From contig CAXSDR010000002.1 in NCBI GenBank assembly GCA_964236445.1, positions 10,773 through 74,772 on the forward strand: 64,000 nt of DNA, written 5' to 3'. Positions 62,907 through 64,000 of this stretch are shown one piece after another. Position 1 is the first letter of the stretch. The number at the start of each line of letters is the position of its first letter. Origin of the DNA: CAXSDR01 sp964236445. Its GTDB lineage: Bacteria > Actinomycetota > Actinomycetes > Motilibacterales > Motilibacteraceae. A program made the position numbers and the translations under genes. The notes beneath the pieces are model-generated. The model was given only the letters and a program-made list of their open reading frames with translations. It was not told the DNA's origin and did not search any database.

Positions 62907-62947
62907 GACGGCTCGCTGGGGATTCCCCCGGCGGGCCGTCGCCCTTT
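62907..62947 (+). terminator. Rho-independent terminator after the phosphoesterase gene
   Basis: GACGGCTCGCTGGGG and CCCCCGGCGGGCCGTC pair with two G-T pairs around ATT, followed by CGCCCTTTT. It is one of the few T-tailed terminators in the window and starts 19 bases after the stop codon. Confidence 0.85.
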
Positions 62948-63556
62948 TCGCCCGATGAGCGACACCATCAGGTACGGTCCACTGCGCTTGCGGCCGATGC
63001 TCGTCGCTCCCCTCGGACGCCGTCACCAGAGGGCCGTTCAAGGCGGGTCAGCGTACCGTCACTTCGGAGGCAGGGTTCTGTCAAGCCAATCTGGCCACAC
63101 CGTCACGGAGGTAAGTGGCCCCGCCTTGCGTGGGTGAGCGACCACGGCCGCACGTAGCTCCACCCTCGCAAGCCGCGCGTGCAGGTCGGTGGTCACTCGG
63201 CCGGTTGCCGGCATCATCCTGCTATTCGGCGTCGCGGGAGCCGGTGTTGTGATCAGAGCTCGACGTTCTCCCGATCGCATCGCGATCCTCGCAACGGAAC
63301 CAACATGGCGCCCGCACCACGTTTGTGGGGGCTACTCGCTGTCGTGGTGGTAGCTGGCGCAGGCCTCTACGCGGGGCTACGCATGGGCTCATGAGTGCAC
63401 CCAGTCATCCGCCTGCCGCGGGTGCCTTGGCCACTCAATCATTCATTGCCTCAGTACGGTGGGAGCGTCACCCGAGCCTCCTCGGCCTTACTGATACCCG
63501 GCTGCAGGCAGCAAATAGTGCGCTTCTGAAGCAGACCTCGCGACTTGCATGGCGTC
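62948..63556. other. 609-base region with only short doubtful reading frames
   Basis: A plus-strand frame near 63190-63300 contains VVTRPVAGIILLFGVAGAGV and, one frame away, MAPAPRLWGLLAVVVVAGAG (63305-63394). Both are membrane-like but short, and neither has a good start. They may be the remains of one small membrane protein. Nothing else is supported. Confidence 0.35.
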
Positions 63557-63690
63557 TCAGCCGGATCGCTGAGCGAGGGTGTGGGCGAAGCGGTAGGAAT
63601 GGGTGCCGGTTTCGATGATGTTACCGCCGAACGTGAGCCGGTCGACGACGGCGGCACAGAGGCGTGGGTCGGTGAAGGTTTTGCCCCAGC
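63557..63690 (-). mobile_element. IstB-type ATPase C-terminal remnant (IS21 family)
   Basis: Forty codons read FTDPRLCAAVVDRLTFGGNI, then IETGTHSYRFAHTLAQRSG and a stop at 63557. This is the C-terminal end of the IS21 helper ATPase IstB (DRLxxxxxIIETGTxSYRF). The ATPase core with its Walker motifs is missing, so the element cannot move by itself. Confidence 0.65.
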
Positions 63691-63699
63691 GCGGCGACG

Positions 63700-63887
63700 A
63701 TGCCCTCGCGCATCGCCTCAGCCGTCGGCCTGCCGGTCGGGTCACGAACGAGGATCGGGTGGCGGGTGCGCCGCTCGACCACAGTGCCGATCGCCGAACG
63801 GTTACGGACCCCATGATTCAGTAGCCCCAGGTGCTCTACCTGGGCACGGTCGGCCACCTCTGCCGGCCGGTCAGCGATTCTCGTCAT
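63700..63887 (-). mobile_element. IS30-like transposase fragment
   Basis: Codons read NRSAIGTVVERRTRHPILVR, then PTGRPTAEAMREGIVAALG. This matches the start of the IS30 catalytic (rve) domain (GTLVERTTRY...VRDA type). It ends directly against the IstB remnant, so two different elements are joined. The upstream HTH region and the downstream DDE residues are absent. Confidence 0.5.
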
Positions 63888-64000
63888 TGCGTCAACCGGC
63901 CCCGCCGTCGAGATGGAGCCACCGGTTCACCGGTCTCACCAGGAGCACCCTGCGGCGACTCGGCGCCGGGCCCGCCAAGGCCGAAGCCAGGCTGTGCCTC

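Noticed and set aside
63190..63394. A small two-helix membrane protein gene
   Set aside because: The two helices are in different frames and neither has a ribosome-binding site, so the evidence is too weak for a gene call.

Overview
The window is high-GC DNA from an actinobacterium. The markers are the order fasR-fabD-fabH-acpP-fabF with a DUF3145 gene nearby, a homodimeric-type aceE, a fused RNase HI/histidine phosphatase gene beside a CT398-type zinc-ribbon gene and a Nif3-like gene, a DUF3052 gene beside an AhpE-type peroxiredoxin, and a DevR/DevS pair. A Micrococcales member (Intrasporangiaceae/Dermatophilaceae-like) is my best guess; the family is uncertain. It is a draft assembly: two 100-N gaps (45465-45564 and 62462-62561) both lie inside tandem-repeat coding sequence.

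Layout. 1-20.7 kb is mostly housekeeping: the end of an APC permease, a DUF1508 protein with a histone-H1-like tail, methionine aminopeptidase, frameshifted MFS and ZIP transporter genes (the ZIP gene behind an IdeR/DtxR-like box), RNase P RNA, a frameshifted ECF sigma gene, the RNase H/zinc-ribbon/Nif3 run, tRNA-Val(TAC), peroxiredoxin/DUF3052, YjbQ, aceE, an ABC exporter with its own two-component system, a pirin and a PHP-domain protein.

20.8-28.9 kb is a coherent hypoxia/redox island: devR; a devS operon (DoxX-like, PPOX, devS); and a DoxX-like/phosphoketolase/PPOX operon. DevR-box-like palindromes lie in the divergent promoter region and before a lone PPOX gene. 28.9-33.8 kb is the fatty-acid synthesis operon, with a shared candidate operator before fasR and before fabD. 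33.8-41.5 kb holds small enzymes, a MoxR/DUF58/VWA operon and an OmpR-type two-component system.

41.5-64 kb is accessory: a broken SRPBCC/maleylpyruvate isomerase fusion, a DUF222-HNH protein with a leaderless promoter, a secreted/membrane operon (DUF4331, TPR protein, His-rich nickel/cobalt transporter), an FG-GAP protein, a secreted GH16 glucanase with CBM13 behind a LacI-type palindrome, the deletion scar of an ABC/two-component cluster, an ABC exporter followed by a large YncE/phosphoesterase protein, and IS30/IstB remnants at the right edge. Apparent frameshifts fall only in accessory genes; the long core genes are all open.
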